DNA of 64,000 bases from JAXGPX01 sp040766745 (GCA_040766745.1 JAXGPX010000002.1:62001-126000), one strand, 5' to 3'. Shown: positions 6,810 through 16,961, numbered from the stretch's first letter. Translations and numbers: made by a program. The notes: generated by a model not told the origin, from the sequence alone.

Positions 6810-9658
6810 GGGTTACATACCACAAGGTTGACAAGATCTGCACTGGGGCCGGCAAGTTGAACCTTGTCACCATTTCGAATCGACTGGTAGCTTGTGATCT
6901 CGCCATCTTTGTAGACAATCGCATCTCGCTCCGTTACCGCTCTAAGGGTGCCGTAATCACCTGAGATAGTAATTGTTCTCCCGGAGACAGCAGTAACTAT
7001 CCCCCCGGCCTTAAACCTTGGTGAGTAATCCCTCTCAATGAAAAGAGCCTGGCGATAGGAACTTATGCCTATACTCACTTTATCTCCGGGTTTTAGATCT
7101 TGGGCACTTCCGTCTATTCTCGCGTCCCAATCCACGTACCACGTATCTTTTGAGATTTGGTATTCTGTCACATAATAGCGGCTTGTCTTTACCTTTATCA
7201 CATTTCTATCTATCAAAATAACAGTGCCGTCAACCCAGCGCACAGGCTCAACCAGGCTATCAACCTCTATGTAGTTTACGGATCGTTCCTGGCCTCCAAT
7301 GTGGACCAGGGAGCCTTTTTGCAGTTCGTCGGAACCTGAAAGCCCGATAATAGTAAGGTTCTTGGCAGGCGTAAAACCGGCAAACCCTGTGAAATAGAGA
7401 AGGCCCCCGGCCTCGCCCAAATAGTGGCCTGTCAAATTGACCTGGTTTCGTTCAATGACTTCTCCCCATACAGGTTTTCCATCGGCTCCAAGCCAAAGCC
7501 TGACCCTGTCACCCCTGTTAACTTCCTTAGACGACAGGCTTCTGCGCTCCTTGGGATAGGCGAAAGTCAAATTGGTATCGACGATCCACGGAGTCGTACC
7601 CCCTGCCCGTTCAATCTCATGGAAAACCCGGCCCTCTTTACCTCCGGCTGCGCCCATGAACCCTTCAACAGTTGTATCAAATTCAATCCTATCCTGGATC
7701 CAGATAAAACAGGTGTTTGCCTGCGAAGGGCCTGCAGCCAGTACTGTATCTCCTATTCTGATGTCATAAAACGGCCTTTTGTCCTTGCCGGCAAACACAG
7801 TTGTATCATGGGATATGGTTACATCCTGCCACGATGGCGCTATTGATACGACAGGGCCTGTAAGAAGGGCGATCTTCCCTTCTACAGATACGTTGGCCTT
7901 CCACACATATTCGGCCCACACTATATCTCCCAGGTGATTCATGTAAAATCTCAACCTTGAACCTGATGGAACTGCAGAAGCTTTGTCTGTTTTCTGTGCA
8001 CCATGGTCAACTACATCAAGATCTTCGTCTACCTTAAACCACATAACTGCGCTATCACCAAAGATTTCGAGTCCGTCCGTTGTCTTGACCAAATGTCCTT
8101 CAAAGGAGGACTTTTCTCCAAGGGAGTCACTGACATGAACATATCTGATATCACCGGCCGAAGCCCCGTGAACCGTAACAGAATCCCCTACGTCCAAAGT
8201 GCCTGACAATGTGCCCCGTCCTAAGTGCTGAACCAGGGCATTACTGCTCAACGTGCATCTTAGCCAGTTATCCCCTAAGGTGATAGTGCTCCCGTCTTTG
8301 GAGAGCACCTTCCCACTTGCAGAAAAGGTGTGGGAATAGGTTCTGATGGCCCTTTGTAACCTGCCTGAAACTCCTGTTTCAAGGCTAATCTCTTCACCTG
8401 GGAGAAGCCTGTCCCACGATGCCCGGCCAAAAGGCAGGTTCTCAAGGAAAACATCTTCCGGGACTTCAATATCCACACGGTTCTCTCTGGAACCTAATGC
8501 CTTAAGGATTCTGGAACCTGGATCGTAACTCAACACCGTCACCCTTGTTCCAGGTATTTCGCCCGAGCCTGTACCGGGCAACTGGCCTCCCATTGATCCT
8601 CCAGGCGTAATGCCTATTCCAGATGATATCCCAGGTATCTCTTTCACCAGCTCAAAGTTGAGCGGCACCTCTATATCCTCAAGCAGCCTGAGCCTGGCTT
8701 TCTTGGGATAATACCCTGGTAATTTAACCATTACGTCATAGTCGCCAGGTGGAAGAAGGAGTTTTGAGTTAGTGATGCCTTTCAGGTCCCCATTGATGTA
8801 GATTTCAGCATTTGAAGGTGTTGAGGTAATATCAATGGCACCGGTGATAGGGGGCAGTTCAATGAGCACCTCTGATTGTTTCTTAGACTCAACATTAACC
8901 GGTATTTTGGTTGTCTTGTACCCATCTGACTTGGCCATTACTTCTCTGAGCCCCGGTGCAGCCTTAAAACCTACAGGAGACTTGCCTTTGTATACTCCAT
9001 CAAGAAACACCCTGGCTCCATCTACATTAGTTGAGATGTGAATGGAACCTGCTTTGCTTACGATCTCAGCAAGTATGGCACGGCTGTTGAACCCGTGCAG
9101 CTTAACCACGTCACCCTGTTCTCCTGAGAAAGTTTCCGGATCATCCACGGTGTATTTGGTTTTTTGAATGGTAATCTCACCGGACTCTCTTTCTTCTACC
9201 ACTCCTTGAACGCAGAAACTCCCGGGCACTCCGGAGATCCGCACAATTTTCCCGTCAGGCCCGGTGGTCATTTTGGCCACTGTCTTCTCAGGGGGATTAC
9301 CGTAGATATCATCAACTGAAGATGGTTTACCTGCCGCATCCAGGAAACGTACTTTGGCCCCAAACTCAACCTTCACCCAATCCGGGTTATCATGAGGAGC
9401 CTGGGGCTCTTTGCCATTGCTGCCCTGAGAGTCACCCGGGCTGCCCGGCCTCTTTTCAGGCATACAGTACTTGTAGACCAGCAGCCCGTCTTCTGATGGT
9501 ATTGCCAAGCACACAGCGGTGTGACTGTTTCTCATGGCGTAGACTGTCAATCCCAGGTAAAAAGCACCGGCTGCCAGAGCAATCAGAAGAAGGGCCTTTG
9601 CTATGTTTTTGAGTGTTTGCTTAGAATCAGTTCCTTTTGCCGATCCAGGTTTAGCCAC
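6806..9658 (-). CDS. Large membrane-anchored PEGA-domain protein with repeated beta modules
   Basis: 950 residues. A single hydrophobic helix at about 18-40 anchors a long extracytoplasmic part. Two PEGA domains (about 208-275 and 278-345; SIHISTNVDGARVFLDG and AIDITSTPSNAEIYINGD mark their starts) precede a Gly/Ser/Pro linker (about 355-385). The remaining ~560 residues are tandem small beta-barrel-like modules, each with a turn of the type GDxVxxxG and short strands, clearly related but diverged. PEGA domains are found in surface and cell-envelope proteins; a scaffold or binding role is inferred. GTG start at 9658. Stands alone between a phospholipase-like gene and a crotonase. Confidence 0.75.
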   Translation of the reverse strand: MAKPGSAKGTDSKQTLKNIAKALLLIALAAGAFYLGLTVYAMRNSHTAVCLAIPSEDGLLVYKYCMPEKRPGSPGDSQGSNGKEPQAPHDNPDWVKVEFGAKVRFLDAAGKPSSVDDIYGNPPEKTVAKMTTGPDGKIVRISGVPGSFCVQGVVEERESGEITIQKTKYTVDDPETFSGEQGDVVKLHGFNSRAILAEIVSKAGSIHISTNVDGARVFLDGVYKGKSPVGFKAAPGLREVMAKSDGYKTTKIPVNVESKKQSEVLIELPPITGAIDITSTPSNAEIYINGDLKGITNSKLLLPPGDYDVMVKLPGYYPKKARLRLLEDIEVPLNFELVKEIPGISSGIGITPGGSMGGQLPGTGSGEIPGTRVTVLSYDPGSRILKALGSRENRVDIEVPEDVFLENLPFGRASWDRLLPGEEISLETGVSGRLQRAIRTYSHTFSASGKVLSKDGSTITLGDNWLRCTLSSNALVQHLGRGTLSGTLDVGDSVTVHGASAGDIRYVHVSDSLGEKSSFEGHLVKTTDGLEIFGDSAVMWFKVDEDLDVVDHGAQKTDKASAVPSGSRLRFYMNHLGDIVWAEYVWKANVSVEGKIALLTGPVVSIAPSWQDVTISHDTTVFAGKDKRPFYDIRIGDTVLAAGPSQANTCFIWIQDRIEFDTTVEGFMGAAGGKEGRVFHEIERAGGTTPWIVDTNLTFAYPKERRSLSSKEVNRGDRVRLWLGADGKPVWGEVIERNQVNLTGHYLGEAGGLLYFTGFAGFTPAKNLTIIGLSGSDELQKGSLVHIGGQERSVNYIEVDSLVEPVRWVDGTVILIDRNVIKVKTSRYYVTEYQISKDTWYVDWDARIDGSAQDLKPGDKVSIGISSYRQALFIERDYSPRFKAGGIVTAVSGRTITISGDYGTLRAVTERDAIVYKDGEITSYQSIRNGDKVQLAGPSADLVNLVVCNP

Positions 9659-9745
9659 GGAAAACGCCCCGTTAATCTATATCGTCCCAACGGCGGCATT
9701 GAGTTAAGTGCCAACGGCAAAGTCCCGGCATACTTCCAGGCTCTT

Positions 9746-10546
9746 CTACCGGCGTACCTGTTTGAAAACAGGACGGCGCTTTTCCATAAAAGCTTTCATG
9801 CCCTCTCTCTGATCAGCCCAGTCAAAGCATTGGCTGAACAAATCTGCTTCTGCGTTCATTCCATTATCGTGGTCAGATGATCCGGCTCTGGCAATGGCCT
9901 TTTTAGCCTGGGCAAGGGCAAAGGGCGAATTTCTCTGTAAGGCTCCGGCATAGGACAATGCTTCATCTAGGGCTTTTCCTTCGTCAACTACCTTATGTAC
10001 AAGCCCAATCCTGAGAGCCTCTTCAGCATCTATTACCCGCCCTGTGAGAATAAGGTCAAGGGCATTGGATCTACCTGCAATCCGTGGTAGTCTCTGAGTT
10101 CCGCCGAAGCCGGGTATGATACCTAATCCTACTTCAGGCTGGCCGAACTTCGCGTTCCTTGAAGCAATCCGTATATCACACCCAAGGGCAAGCTCATTTC
10201 CTCCGCCAAGCGCATACCCGTTTACAGCGGCTATAGTAACTGTTGGAAAGCCCTCTAATTTCGAGAAGACACCCTGGCCAAACCTGGAAAACTCCCTGGC
10301 TTCATCAGGCAGCATTTCAGCCATCTCGCCAATATCAGCACCTGCAACAAATGCCCTGGAGCCTTCACCTGTAATGATTACCGGAACACCAGGGAAACGC
10401 TCAAAGAGGATGTCCAGAACATTATCGAGTTCCCCCAGAACATCCCTGTTCAGAGCGTTTAGAAACTTCGGCCTGCTAATAGTAATAACAGTAGCAATGT
10501 CATTTTGCTCCACTTTCAAATTCCGCAGATCTCCAAACCTCTCCAT
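9746..10546 (-). CDS. Enoyl-CoA hydratase / crotonase
   Basis: 266 residues from ATG 10546, chosen because GGAGGGAG lies just upstream; a start at 10591 would add 15 unconserved residues. Crotonase hallmarks: oxyanion-hole region SRAFVAGADIGEM, GGGNELALGCDIRIAS and FGQPEVGLGIIPGFGGTQ. Both catalytic glutamates (in GGGNEL and QPEVGLG) are present, which favours true enoyl-CoA hydratase activity (3-hydroxyacyl-CoA to enoyl-CoA) over isomerase-type relatives. Followed on the same strand by nothing close; upstream lies a flavin reductase. No other beta-oxidation or butyrate genes are adjacent, so pathway placement is open. Confidence 0.9.
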   Translation of the reverse strand: MERFGDLRNLKVEQNDIATVITISRPKFLNALNRDVLGELDNVLDILFERFPGVPVIITGEGSRAFVAGADIGEMAEMLPDEAREFSRFGQGVFSKLEGFPTVTIAAVNGYALGGGNELALGCDIRIASRNAKFGQPEVGLGIIPGFGGTQRLPRIAGRSNALDLILTGRVIDAEEALRIGLVHKVVDEGKALDEALSYAGALQRNSPFALAQAKKAIARAGSSDHDNGMNAEADLFSQCFDWADQREGMKAFMEKRRPVFKQVRR

Positions 10547-10619
10547 GCCTCTCCCTCCTGCACTAAATAACAATCTCTGGTATACCTGCAAGAACCCTTC
10601 CGGCTATACGGGCTGATTC

Positions 10620-11174
10620 TTAATCTCTTTTCCCGATAATGTCACCCAGGGCAAAATACTGTCCTTTAAAATAAGCCACCGGGTCCATCTTATGAGGATC
10701 TATGTCTCCTTCCACCATAATGTCTGGGTCTGCATGAACAGACACCACTTCACCGAGGAAAAGATCGTGACTCCCCAGTGAAATCCTGTTCTTAACCTTA
10801 CACTCTATATTTACAGGAAACTCGGCTACTATAGGTGCCCTAACATTGTCAGCCCTCATGGGGGTGAGCCCCGAGGCCTTAAATTTGTCTTCATTTCTAC
10901 CTGACACTGATCCACAGTATTCCAGTATGTCTACCTGGTTAGCCCGGGGCAGATTGATGACGAAATCACCATACCTTTGTAATAGTCCAAACGAGTATCT
11001 CGTAGGCCTTACGCCAATAGCAATTGTGGGAGGTTCCGAAGCAACAGTGCCTACCCATGCAAGGGTTATTGCATTCATCTCGCCCATGTAATCGCCACAT
11101 GTCACTAAAACTGCAGGTAGAGGGTACAATGCCGTTGATGCGGGCAGAAGCCTTTTTTCAGGGGTCTTTGCCAA
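10620..11174 (-). CDS. Flavin reductase-like, FMN-binding split-barrel protein
   Basis: 184 residues matching the flavin reductase/FMN-binding family seen next to rubredoxin or in small-molecule reductases: PLPAVLVTCG at the N-terminus, NAITLAWVGTVASEPPTIAIGVRPTRYS (FMN phosphate and isoalloxazine contacts), then DFVINLPRA. Expected to bind FMN and either pass electrons to a partner or bind only. TTG start at 11174 behind AAGGAGGT at a long spacing. Same strand as the crotonase, 73 bp upstream of it; co-transcription is plausible. Confidence 0.82.
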   Translation of the reverse strand: MAKTPEKRLLPASTALYPLPAVLVTCGDYMGEMNAITLAWVGTVASEPPTIAIGVRPTRYSFGLLQRYGDFVINLPRANQVDILEYCGSVSGRNEDKFKASGLTPMRADNVRAPIVAEFPVNIECKVKNRISLGSHDLFLGEVVSVHADPDIMVEGDIDPHKMDPVAYFKGQYFALGDIIGKRD

Positions 11175-11269
11175 ACTAATCCAAACCTCCTTAACGTATT
11201 GTCACGAACCTAACATTGCACTAATATTACGTGTATGGAACCATTTCTCTATAGAAAGAAGGAACGTCC

Positions 11270-12649
11270 TTGGATATAACCCAGCCCCAGATTGCCTTCC
11301 AAGACCAACCGGTAGTAACTAAGAAAGAAGCAAGGCATATAGTCTGGACCCTTGCTTTACCCACTCTCATTGAAATGGTCCTCATATCGCTGGTCAGCAT
11401 GGCAGATATGATTCAGGTGGGACGCGTTGGGCCTTCGGCTATCACCTCCGTAGGGCTTACAAATCAGCCTATCATGCTTCTGCAGGCCATATTTCAGGCG
11501 CTTAACGTCGGAACCACGGCTCTTGTAGCAAGGTTCACCGGAATGGGACAACCTGACAAAGCATCTGACACTCTCAGGCAAACCTTTGTGGTTACTATTC
11601 TTCTGGGCTTGATAATATCCCTTTTCGCCGGCGTGGCCGCACCTTACATTCTGCAATTTATGGGAGCCGAGCAGGATGTGATTACTATAGGGACTCCATA
11701 TTTCAGAGTGGTTGCCTCCGGTTTTGTCTTCAATGCGGCTGCAATGGCCATCGGATCCGCGCTTAGGGGTGCAGGAGATACAAGAACTCCTATGGCTGTG
11801 AACCTCCTTGCCAACGGCATCAACGTACTTTTTAACTGGATTCTTATCTGGGGCAAATTCGGGTTTCCAAGGCTGGAGGTTCTGGGGGCTGGTATAGCAA
11901 CTACCCTTTCCAGGATCGTATCGTGCCTCCTGTTTATCGTTATAGCAGTTCGAGGAGAGAAAAACATCGCCTTGGATGTTTCCTCGAGATTCAAATTTGA
12001 TAGACAGATACTCAGCCGGATCTATAAGATCGGCTTCCCGGCTGCTGTCGAACAGATGGTTCTGAGATCCGGCCAAATCATGTTCGCCAAGGTCATATCT
12101 TCTCTTGGTACTGTGACTTTTGCAGCCCATCAAGTAGGCATGAATATCCTCAGCCTTTCCTTCATGCCCGGCATGGCTTTCGCCACTGCCGCAACTACTC
12201 TGGTGGGCCAGTATTTGGGCGCAAAACGTCCTGACGATGCAGAGCGTTGCGGAAACACCTCCCATCAAATGGGCCTTGCTATCGGCCTTTGCATGGCTGG
12301 AATCTTCCTGTTCTTCGGAAAGTACATAGCCATGCTTTATACAGATAATCCTGATGTAGTACTAGTTTCCGCATCAATCCTAAAAATATATGCATTTGCC
12401 CAGCCTTTCCAATCAACCCAATTTATCCTGGCAGGCGGGTTACGAGGTGCCGGAGACACGAAATACCCTTTGTACTCAACTCTCATTGGTATGTGGGCAG
12501 GCAGGGTATTTCTGGGATGGTTCTTTGTCAACATAGTAAGCTTGGGACTTCCCGGGGCCTGGCTTGGAATGGCACTGGACCAGGCAATGAGAGGCATACT
12601 AATCAGCCTCAGGTTCAAAACAGGCAAATGGAAAACCGCCAGAGTATGA
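11270..12649 (+). CDS. MATE family multidrug/sodium antiporter
   Basis: 459 residues, twelve predicted membrane segments in two related halves, with LPTLIEMVLISLVSMADMI at the start and GSALRGAGDTRTP / GGLRGAGDTKYP at the equivalent positions of the two halves, a MATE signature. Exports cationic drugs or metabolites using Na+ or H+. Starts with TTG at 11270; AGAAGGA lies seven bases upstream. Stands alone and divergent from the flavin reductase. A second MATE gene lies at 38809. Confidence 0.92.
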   Translation: MDITQPQIAFQDQPVVTKKEARHIVWTLALPTLIEMVLISLVSMADMIQVGRVGPSAITSVGLTNQPIMLLQAIFQALNVGTTALVARFTGMGQPDKASDTLRQTFVVTILLGLIISLFAGVAAPYILQFMGAEQDVITIGTPYFRVVASGFVFNAAAMAIGSALRGAGDTRTPMAVNLLANGINVLFNWILIWGKFGFPRLEVLGAGIATTLSRIVSCLLFIVIAVRGEKNIALDVSSRFKFDRQILSRIYKIGFPAAVEQMVLRSGQIMFAKVISSLGTVTFAAHQVGMNILSLSFMPGMAFATAATTLVGQYLGAKRPDDAERCGNTSHQMGLAIGLCMAGIFLFFGKYIAMLYTDNPDVVLVSASILKIYAFAQPFQSTQFILAGGLRGAGDTKYPLYSTLIGMWAGRVFLGWFFVNIVSLGLPGAWLGMALDQAMRGILISLRFKTGKWKTARV

Positions 12650-12734
12650 ATTGCCGCCGGCGGCCACAGTGCCTGCTTGTTGATTATTGCCCTGCTGTAG
12701 TTTGAGGCCTTCTGGGCTTACATATATTTAGAGC

Positions 12735-14009
12735 CTATAGCTTACATGCAAACCACCCGTATGTACCTGCCTCTTCTAGTTTCTCTACAGCCGCAGTTGA
12801 GACTGACTCAGATGCGGAAATATATATGTTAGAGCCACAAGCACCTTTCTTACCCTGCCGGACAGATTCCTGATTTGCCGTAAAATGCCCAAGCAGGTGT
12901 TGAGCCATGGTAACAAGGAAATACGTGTTAATGTTGTTCTTGGCCACAAGCCCCCTCGCCAATTGCTTTGCCCCTGTCCCTCCATGCTGGGCAAATGGAG
13001 CATAGTAACCAGACTCTTTGATAATCTCCCGCTGAACTGCTTCCAGGCGCTCGACGTCAGGTTCATGTTTTTCCCCACTGGGTGCAGCGTGTTCCATACC
13101 AATTGGATATGAAATCCCTCTTGCGCCTGTATATTTCACAAACCCTGCAACCTGCCTGGCAAAACCATGAAGTTCATCACCATGGAGCCTGACGTACCCC
13201 TGGCCTTTGCCAGCCTGCCCTGTTGAGCCATACTCGGCTTCAAGCATGGTATTGAAGCCCCGTTCTTTGACCAAATCACACACTTGCCTGGTGACAGCAT
13301 AGTTCAAAACCGGAGGCATCTCTTCTGTATCCAACATGGCCCAAGCTGGGCTCATTTCCTCCAAACATGCCATAAAACCTGCTACTGCTTGAGCATATGC
13401 AAAAGAGCTAAGGTACTGAATCCAGGCTTCAAAATCATCACGGCCAGGCTCGGGAACTCTGTACCTTGACGCAAAATCCCAGGCCTTATTTAGCATGACA
13501 AGGGCTTTTTCCCTTGAAATAAGGTAAGCCTGTATTTCTTTGGAGCCGTTTTCTGATGCCTCTTTGCCGGTTTCCGGCGAAACTCCGGCCCGCTGCAGAT
13601 CGGGCACTGCAAAATGATCCAAGGCAAGTGCCACAAAGGGAGGATTGTATGTATCGATATATGTCTTGGACACAGCCACAGCAAGCCTGGCCCCATTCCG
13701 TAGTGCCTCGATGTAAGAAAGGCTTCTGGACTGTCCTTGGGACTGCCCGGTTATGCTCTGAACCGGCCCTATGCCTCTTCCGGCCACAGCAAGAGCCTTG
13801 CCGCTGAACTGAATCATAACGGGCGAGCCCCCGTCTGACGACGCGGCTTTCATAAAAGCCGGTACCTGCAGCTCAAACGGGAAGTTGGCGTTGGCGGCAA
13901 GAATTGTCCTTCTCTCATCTCTTGGCTTTAGCCTTAAGTCTGTGTCAAAAGGATTGAAATCCAGGAATAGGCCATAAAGCTCGTTTCCCTTGACCGGTGA
14001 TTTTGTCAT
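12735..14009 (-). CDS. Class II fructose-bisphosphate aldolase-like TIM-barrel protein, enlarged
   Basis: 424 residues, longer than usual class II aldolases (about 285-350). The class II pattern is visible: ANANFPFELQVPAFMKAA then SPVMIQFSG at the N-terminus, VALALDHFAVPD (zinc His after Asp), YPIGMEHAAPSG (second His) and FAQHGGTGAKQL (third His in the HGGTG loop). The extra length is an insert of about 100 residues between residues 150 and 250. Probably a metal-dependent aldolase; whether it acts on fructose-bisphosphate or another ketose is unknown. ATG 14009 follows GCAGGTG. 72 bp downstream of the lipid kinase gene on the same strand. Confidence 0.65.
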   Translation of the reverse strand: MTKSPVKGNELYGLFLDFNPFDTDLRLKPRDERRTILAANANFPFELQVPAFMKAASSDGGSPVMIQFSGKALAVAGRGIGPVQSITGQSQGQSRSLSYIEALRNGARLAVAVSKTYIDTYNPPFVALALDHFAVPDLQRAGVSPETGKEASENGSKEIQAYLISREKALVMLNKAWDFASRYRVPEPGRDDFEAWIQYLSSFAYAQAVAGFMACLEEMSPAWAMLDTEEMPPVLNYAVTRQVCDLVKERGFNTMLEAEYGSTGQAGKGQGYVRLHGDELHGFARQVAGFVKYTGARGISYPIGMEHAAPSGEKHEPDVERLEAVQREIIKESGYYAPFAQHGGTGAKQLARGLVAKNNINTYFLVTMAQHLLGHFTANQESVRQGKKGACGSNIYISASESVSTAAVEKLEEAGTYGWFACKL

Positions 14010-14081
14010 TGATACTACACCTGCCCTTTATGCAATACTTGATGAAACTGCAACGTTTATGCTTCCAGATTGCTCCGACTG

Positions 14082-15011
14082 TTAGTCATTGCCGCGCTTT
14101 ACCAGGAAGGGTATTGCGCCAGGTACCAATTCTACACTCAGTGGGTACTTTACTTCCCTAACATCACCATCCAGGTGGCAAGGATAATAGCCAGGAGGAT
14201 CTATGGTAACCTTGTATCCTCTGCCAATATGTACTCCCGGCTTCCCCACATGTTGTCCTTTGAACACGCTAAAGAGCAATTTAATCAAACGCAACCTGGG
14301 AGTTTCGGAAAGATAACCTATGTGGACAAAACCATCATCGAAGGCGGCACCGGGGGTAATTTTCATGCCGCCCCCGAACTTCTCCGAATTGGTCAGTGCA
14401 CACAACCATGCCCGTTTTACGTGCTTTTCATCTCCGTCAACCACGATTTGCATGTCTTGCGGTTGAAATTCAAACAGCCCGCGAACTACTTCAATGGCAT
14501 AGCTTATGCTCCCAAGCCTCTTTGATTTGAGTTCTGATACCCTCTTCACCACATAAGCGTCAAATCCGACGCCTACAGAGTTCACTGCATAGCGAACCCG
14601 GTTTGTTCCATCTTCAACTTTTATGACATCAATATGCTTGGTAACAGGCCTGGCAACTGCTTCAATTGATTCAGTCCAATGGGAGAACAAGCGGTTGCCT
14701 CCTGTAAAATCGTTTCCGGTTCCAGCCGGAATAGTAGCAAGGGCTATCCGGTTTGACCCTGATACCATTACCCCGTTTACTACTTCCCCCAAAGTTCCGT
14801 CTCCGCCCATGGCAACAAGTGCCCTGTATTCACTTGTAGAAAGCTCCATGGCCAGAGCTTCAGCATGCCCTGGCCCTGTGGTGGTTATTACGTCAAACTC
14901 GACTCCTTTTTCAGACAGCAACCTGGTAACTTCGGGCAGCATCCTTTCTGATCTTCCGTGGCCTGCTGCAGGGTTGACTATGAGGCATATCTTCTGCGAA
15001 GGATCCACCAA
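14082..15011 (-). CDS. Diacylglycerol/sphingosine-type lipid kinase (YegS/DgkB family)
   Basis: 309 residues. CLIVNPAAGHGRS (nucleotide loop), AMGGDGTLGEVVNGVM (GGDGT catalytic motif) and IPAGTGNDF define the DAGK catalytic domain; the C-terminal half is the beta-sandwich of this family with LDGDVRE near the end. Phosphorylates diacylglycerol or another lipid at the membrane, feeding phospholipid recycling. TTG at 15011 or GTG directly after it, both behind AGAAGGGAA. Between AOR upstream and the aldolase-like gene downstream. Confidence 0.88.
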   Translation of the reverse strand: MVDPSQKICLIVNPAAGHGRSERMLPEVTRLLSEKGVEFDVITTTGPGHAEALAMELSTSEYRALVAMGGDGTLGEVVNGVMVSGSNRIALATIPAGTGNDFTGGNRLFSHWTESIEAVARPVTKHIDVIKVEDGTNRVRYAVNSVGVGFDAYVVKRVSELKSKRLGSISYAIEVVRGLFEFQPQDMQIVVDGDEKHVKRAWLCALTNSEKFGGGMKITPGAAFDDGFVHIGYLSETPRLRLIKLLFSVFKGQHVGKPGVHIGRGYKVTIDPPGYYPCHLDGDVREVKYPLSVELVPGAIPFLVKRGND

Positions 15012-15065
15012 CGTTCCCTTCTTTCTATATTTCTTGCCACAACAGTACAGAGTCTGGTACGGATA

Positions 15066-16934
15066 CTATCCCAGGAACTTACCGGCCCAGCTAATGCCGA
15101 GCCTTGCCAGGCATTCCTTGGTGGGGACCCCTTTGTCTGTCCACCCTGCCAACCTGTATGCTGACAGCTTGGCTTCTTGCCAAACCTCGGGGTTTGCTGC
15201 TTTCCCTGCCAGGGGCCCATCAGAGAACGGTTCAAAAAACCGTTTAGGGAGCTTCTCCAATGAGACGTCGAGCCCCTCCCTTATATTGAATATGCGGGCA
15301 AGTGTGTTGGCCCTCTCAGCGGCCGTAAGTATCTCAGCTGCCGTAGTGTTCCAGCCGGTCACCCCACGTACCAAATCCTCAAGTTGAATGGGAGTCCAAG
15401 GCACAAAACTGCATATGACTCCGATATTAGCAAAAACCCTGAGGTTTGTTACAGTCCGGTACATATGCATTTTCTCAGGGGAAAGGTCATCAAATGGCAA
15501 AGGGTTTAGAATTCCCAAAGATCTGAGGTCATTCATAGACCCTGAATCGGCCCTCTGAAAACCTGTATCGTGCATATTGTGGCAGTGGTCAGCCCCTGTA
15601 GGTGAAAGTGCATACCCGATTCCCAGGGCATACTTGAGCCTGGGCTCATGCATTGGAATTTCCTGGCCCCTTACATGCATTGCAATTTCCTCTGCTTCCG
15701 GGCCTAGCCTCTTTGCCATCTCTCTTACACCCAGGGCAAGAAAATCGCCAAAACCTTCCCTGGACTTGATCAGGTCAATGGACTTAAGCATTGCTTTTGC
15801 ATTGCCAAAACGCATCTCAATGCCGCCTGTATCTTCAAGGGTAAGAAGGCCTTTTTCGAAACACTCCATGGCAAAAGCTATGCTTACCCCTGTTGATATT
15901 GTGTCCAGCCCGTAAGCGTTGCACAGTTCATTACCTTTGGCCACTGCAACAAGATCGTCAATACCGAGGCTGGACCCAAGTGAACCTATGGTCTCATATT
16001 CAGGGCCGCCTAGCCTGGGATCTACTTTGTGAGGAGATTCTGCCTTAACAACCCTCTTGCACCTAATCGGGCATGCATAGCATGTATCCCTGTCAGCGAG
16101 AATGGTATCCCGCATGGTCTGGCCGGAGATTTTCTCTGCACCCTCAAAACTACCTTCCTGAAAGTTCCTGGTAGGAAGGCCTCCTGCCACGCTAAGGCCC
16201 ACAGTTCCCCCTGCAGTGCCCGTATCTGTAAGGCCTGCAGATAGCTTCGGGGCATTTTCCACCATCCACCTGGCCAGTTCCCGTACTTTTCCGGGATCAG
16301 CCAACGGCACCTGCCCCTTGCCCCGGGCCGCCACAGCCCTTAGATTCTTAGAGCCCATTACAGCACCTATTCCGCTCCGGCCTGCGAAGTGGGTCAGGTC
16401 ATTCACAACACAAGCGTAACTCACCATATTTTCGCCGGCTGGGCCGCATTGGGATATCCTCACCAGCCTGTCACCAAGCTCGGCCTTGATAGAATCTTCT
16501 ACTTCCAGAGTGGTTTTCCCGCGCAGATGCGACGCATCCCTAAGCTCAGCTTCACCGTCTCTGATAGACAGATATACAGGCTTCTCAGAACGGCCCTTGA
16601 CAACTATGGCGTCAAACCCGGCTCTTTTCAACTCGGCGCCAAAGAAACCGCCGCCTTCAGCATCGCCGTAACCGCCTGTCAATGGTGATTTAGCCCCTAC
16701 AGAGTTTCTTCCTGCCCCTGCTACAGGCGCCCCTGTCAGCGGCCCTGCAGCAAACACAAGCACATTCTCAGGGCCAAGGGGATCTGCCCCAGGGGGCAGT
16801 TCTGTCAAGAGGTAATATGCTACAAGCCCTCTCCCACCCCAATAGGTGCGGTAGAATAGATCGTCTTTCTCTTCTACCCACGTCTTGTTTGCAGTAAGAT
16901 CAACACGGAGAATCTTACCATTATATCCAGCCAT
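15066..16934 (-). CDS. aor: Aldehyde:ferredoxin oxidoreductase (tungsten/molybdenum)
   Basis: 622 residues, full family length. N-terminal domain begins MAGYNGKILRVDLT; WGGRGLVAYYL and GPLTGAPVAGAGR belong to the pterin-binding N domain; DTCYACPIRCKRVVK (about residue 290) supplies three Cys of the 4Fe-4S cluster, with a further Cys near CSFVPWTP in the C-terminal domain; GADHCHNMHD holds conserved ligands. Oxidises aldehydes to acids, reducing ferredoxin, or in reverse makes aldehydes from acids. The MoaD-like gene lies 27 bp upstream in the same orientation, a common partner of AOR. Metal choice (W or Mo) cannot be told. Confidence 0.95.
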   Translation of the reverse strand: MAGYNGKILRVDLTANKTWVEEKDDLFYRTYWGGRGLVAYYLLTELPPGADPLGPENVLVFAAGPLTGAPVAGAGRNSVGAKSPLTGGYGDAEGGGFFGAELKRAGFDAIVVKGRSEKPVYLSIRDGEAELRDASHLRGKTTLEVEDSIKAELGDRLVRISQCGPAGENMVSYACVVNDLTHFAGRSGIGAVMGSKNLRAVAARGKGQVPLADPGKVRELARWMVENAPKLSAGLTDTGTAGGTVGLSVAGGLPTRNFQEGSFEGAEKISGQTMRDTILADRDTCYACPIRCKRVVKAESPHKVDPRLGGPEYETIGSLGSSLGIDDLVAVAKGNELCNAYGLDTISTGVSIAFAMECFEKGLLTLEDTGGIEMRFGNAKAMLKSIDLIKSREGFGDFLALGVREMAKRLGPEAEEIAMHVRGQEIPMHEPRLKYALGIGYALSPTGADHCHNMHDTGFQRADSGSMNDLRSLGILNPLPFDDLSPEKMHMYRTVTNLRVFANIGVICSFVPWTPIQLEDLVRGVTGWNTTAAEILTAAERANTLARIFNIREGLDVSLEKLPKRFFEPFSDGPLAGKAANPEVWQEAKLSAYRLAGWTDKGVPTKECLARLGISWAGKFLG

Positions 16935-16961
16935 TTGAATAATCCTCCCTTACCCGATTGG

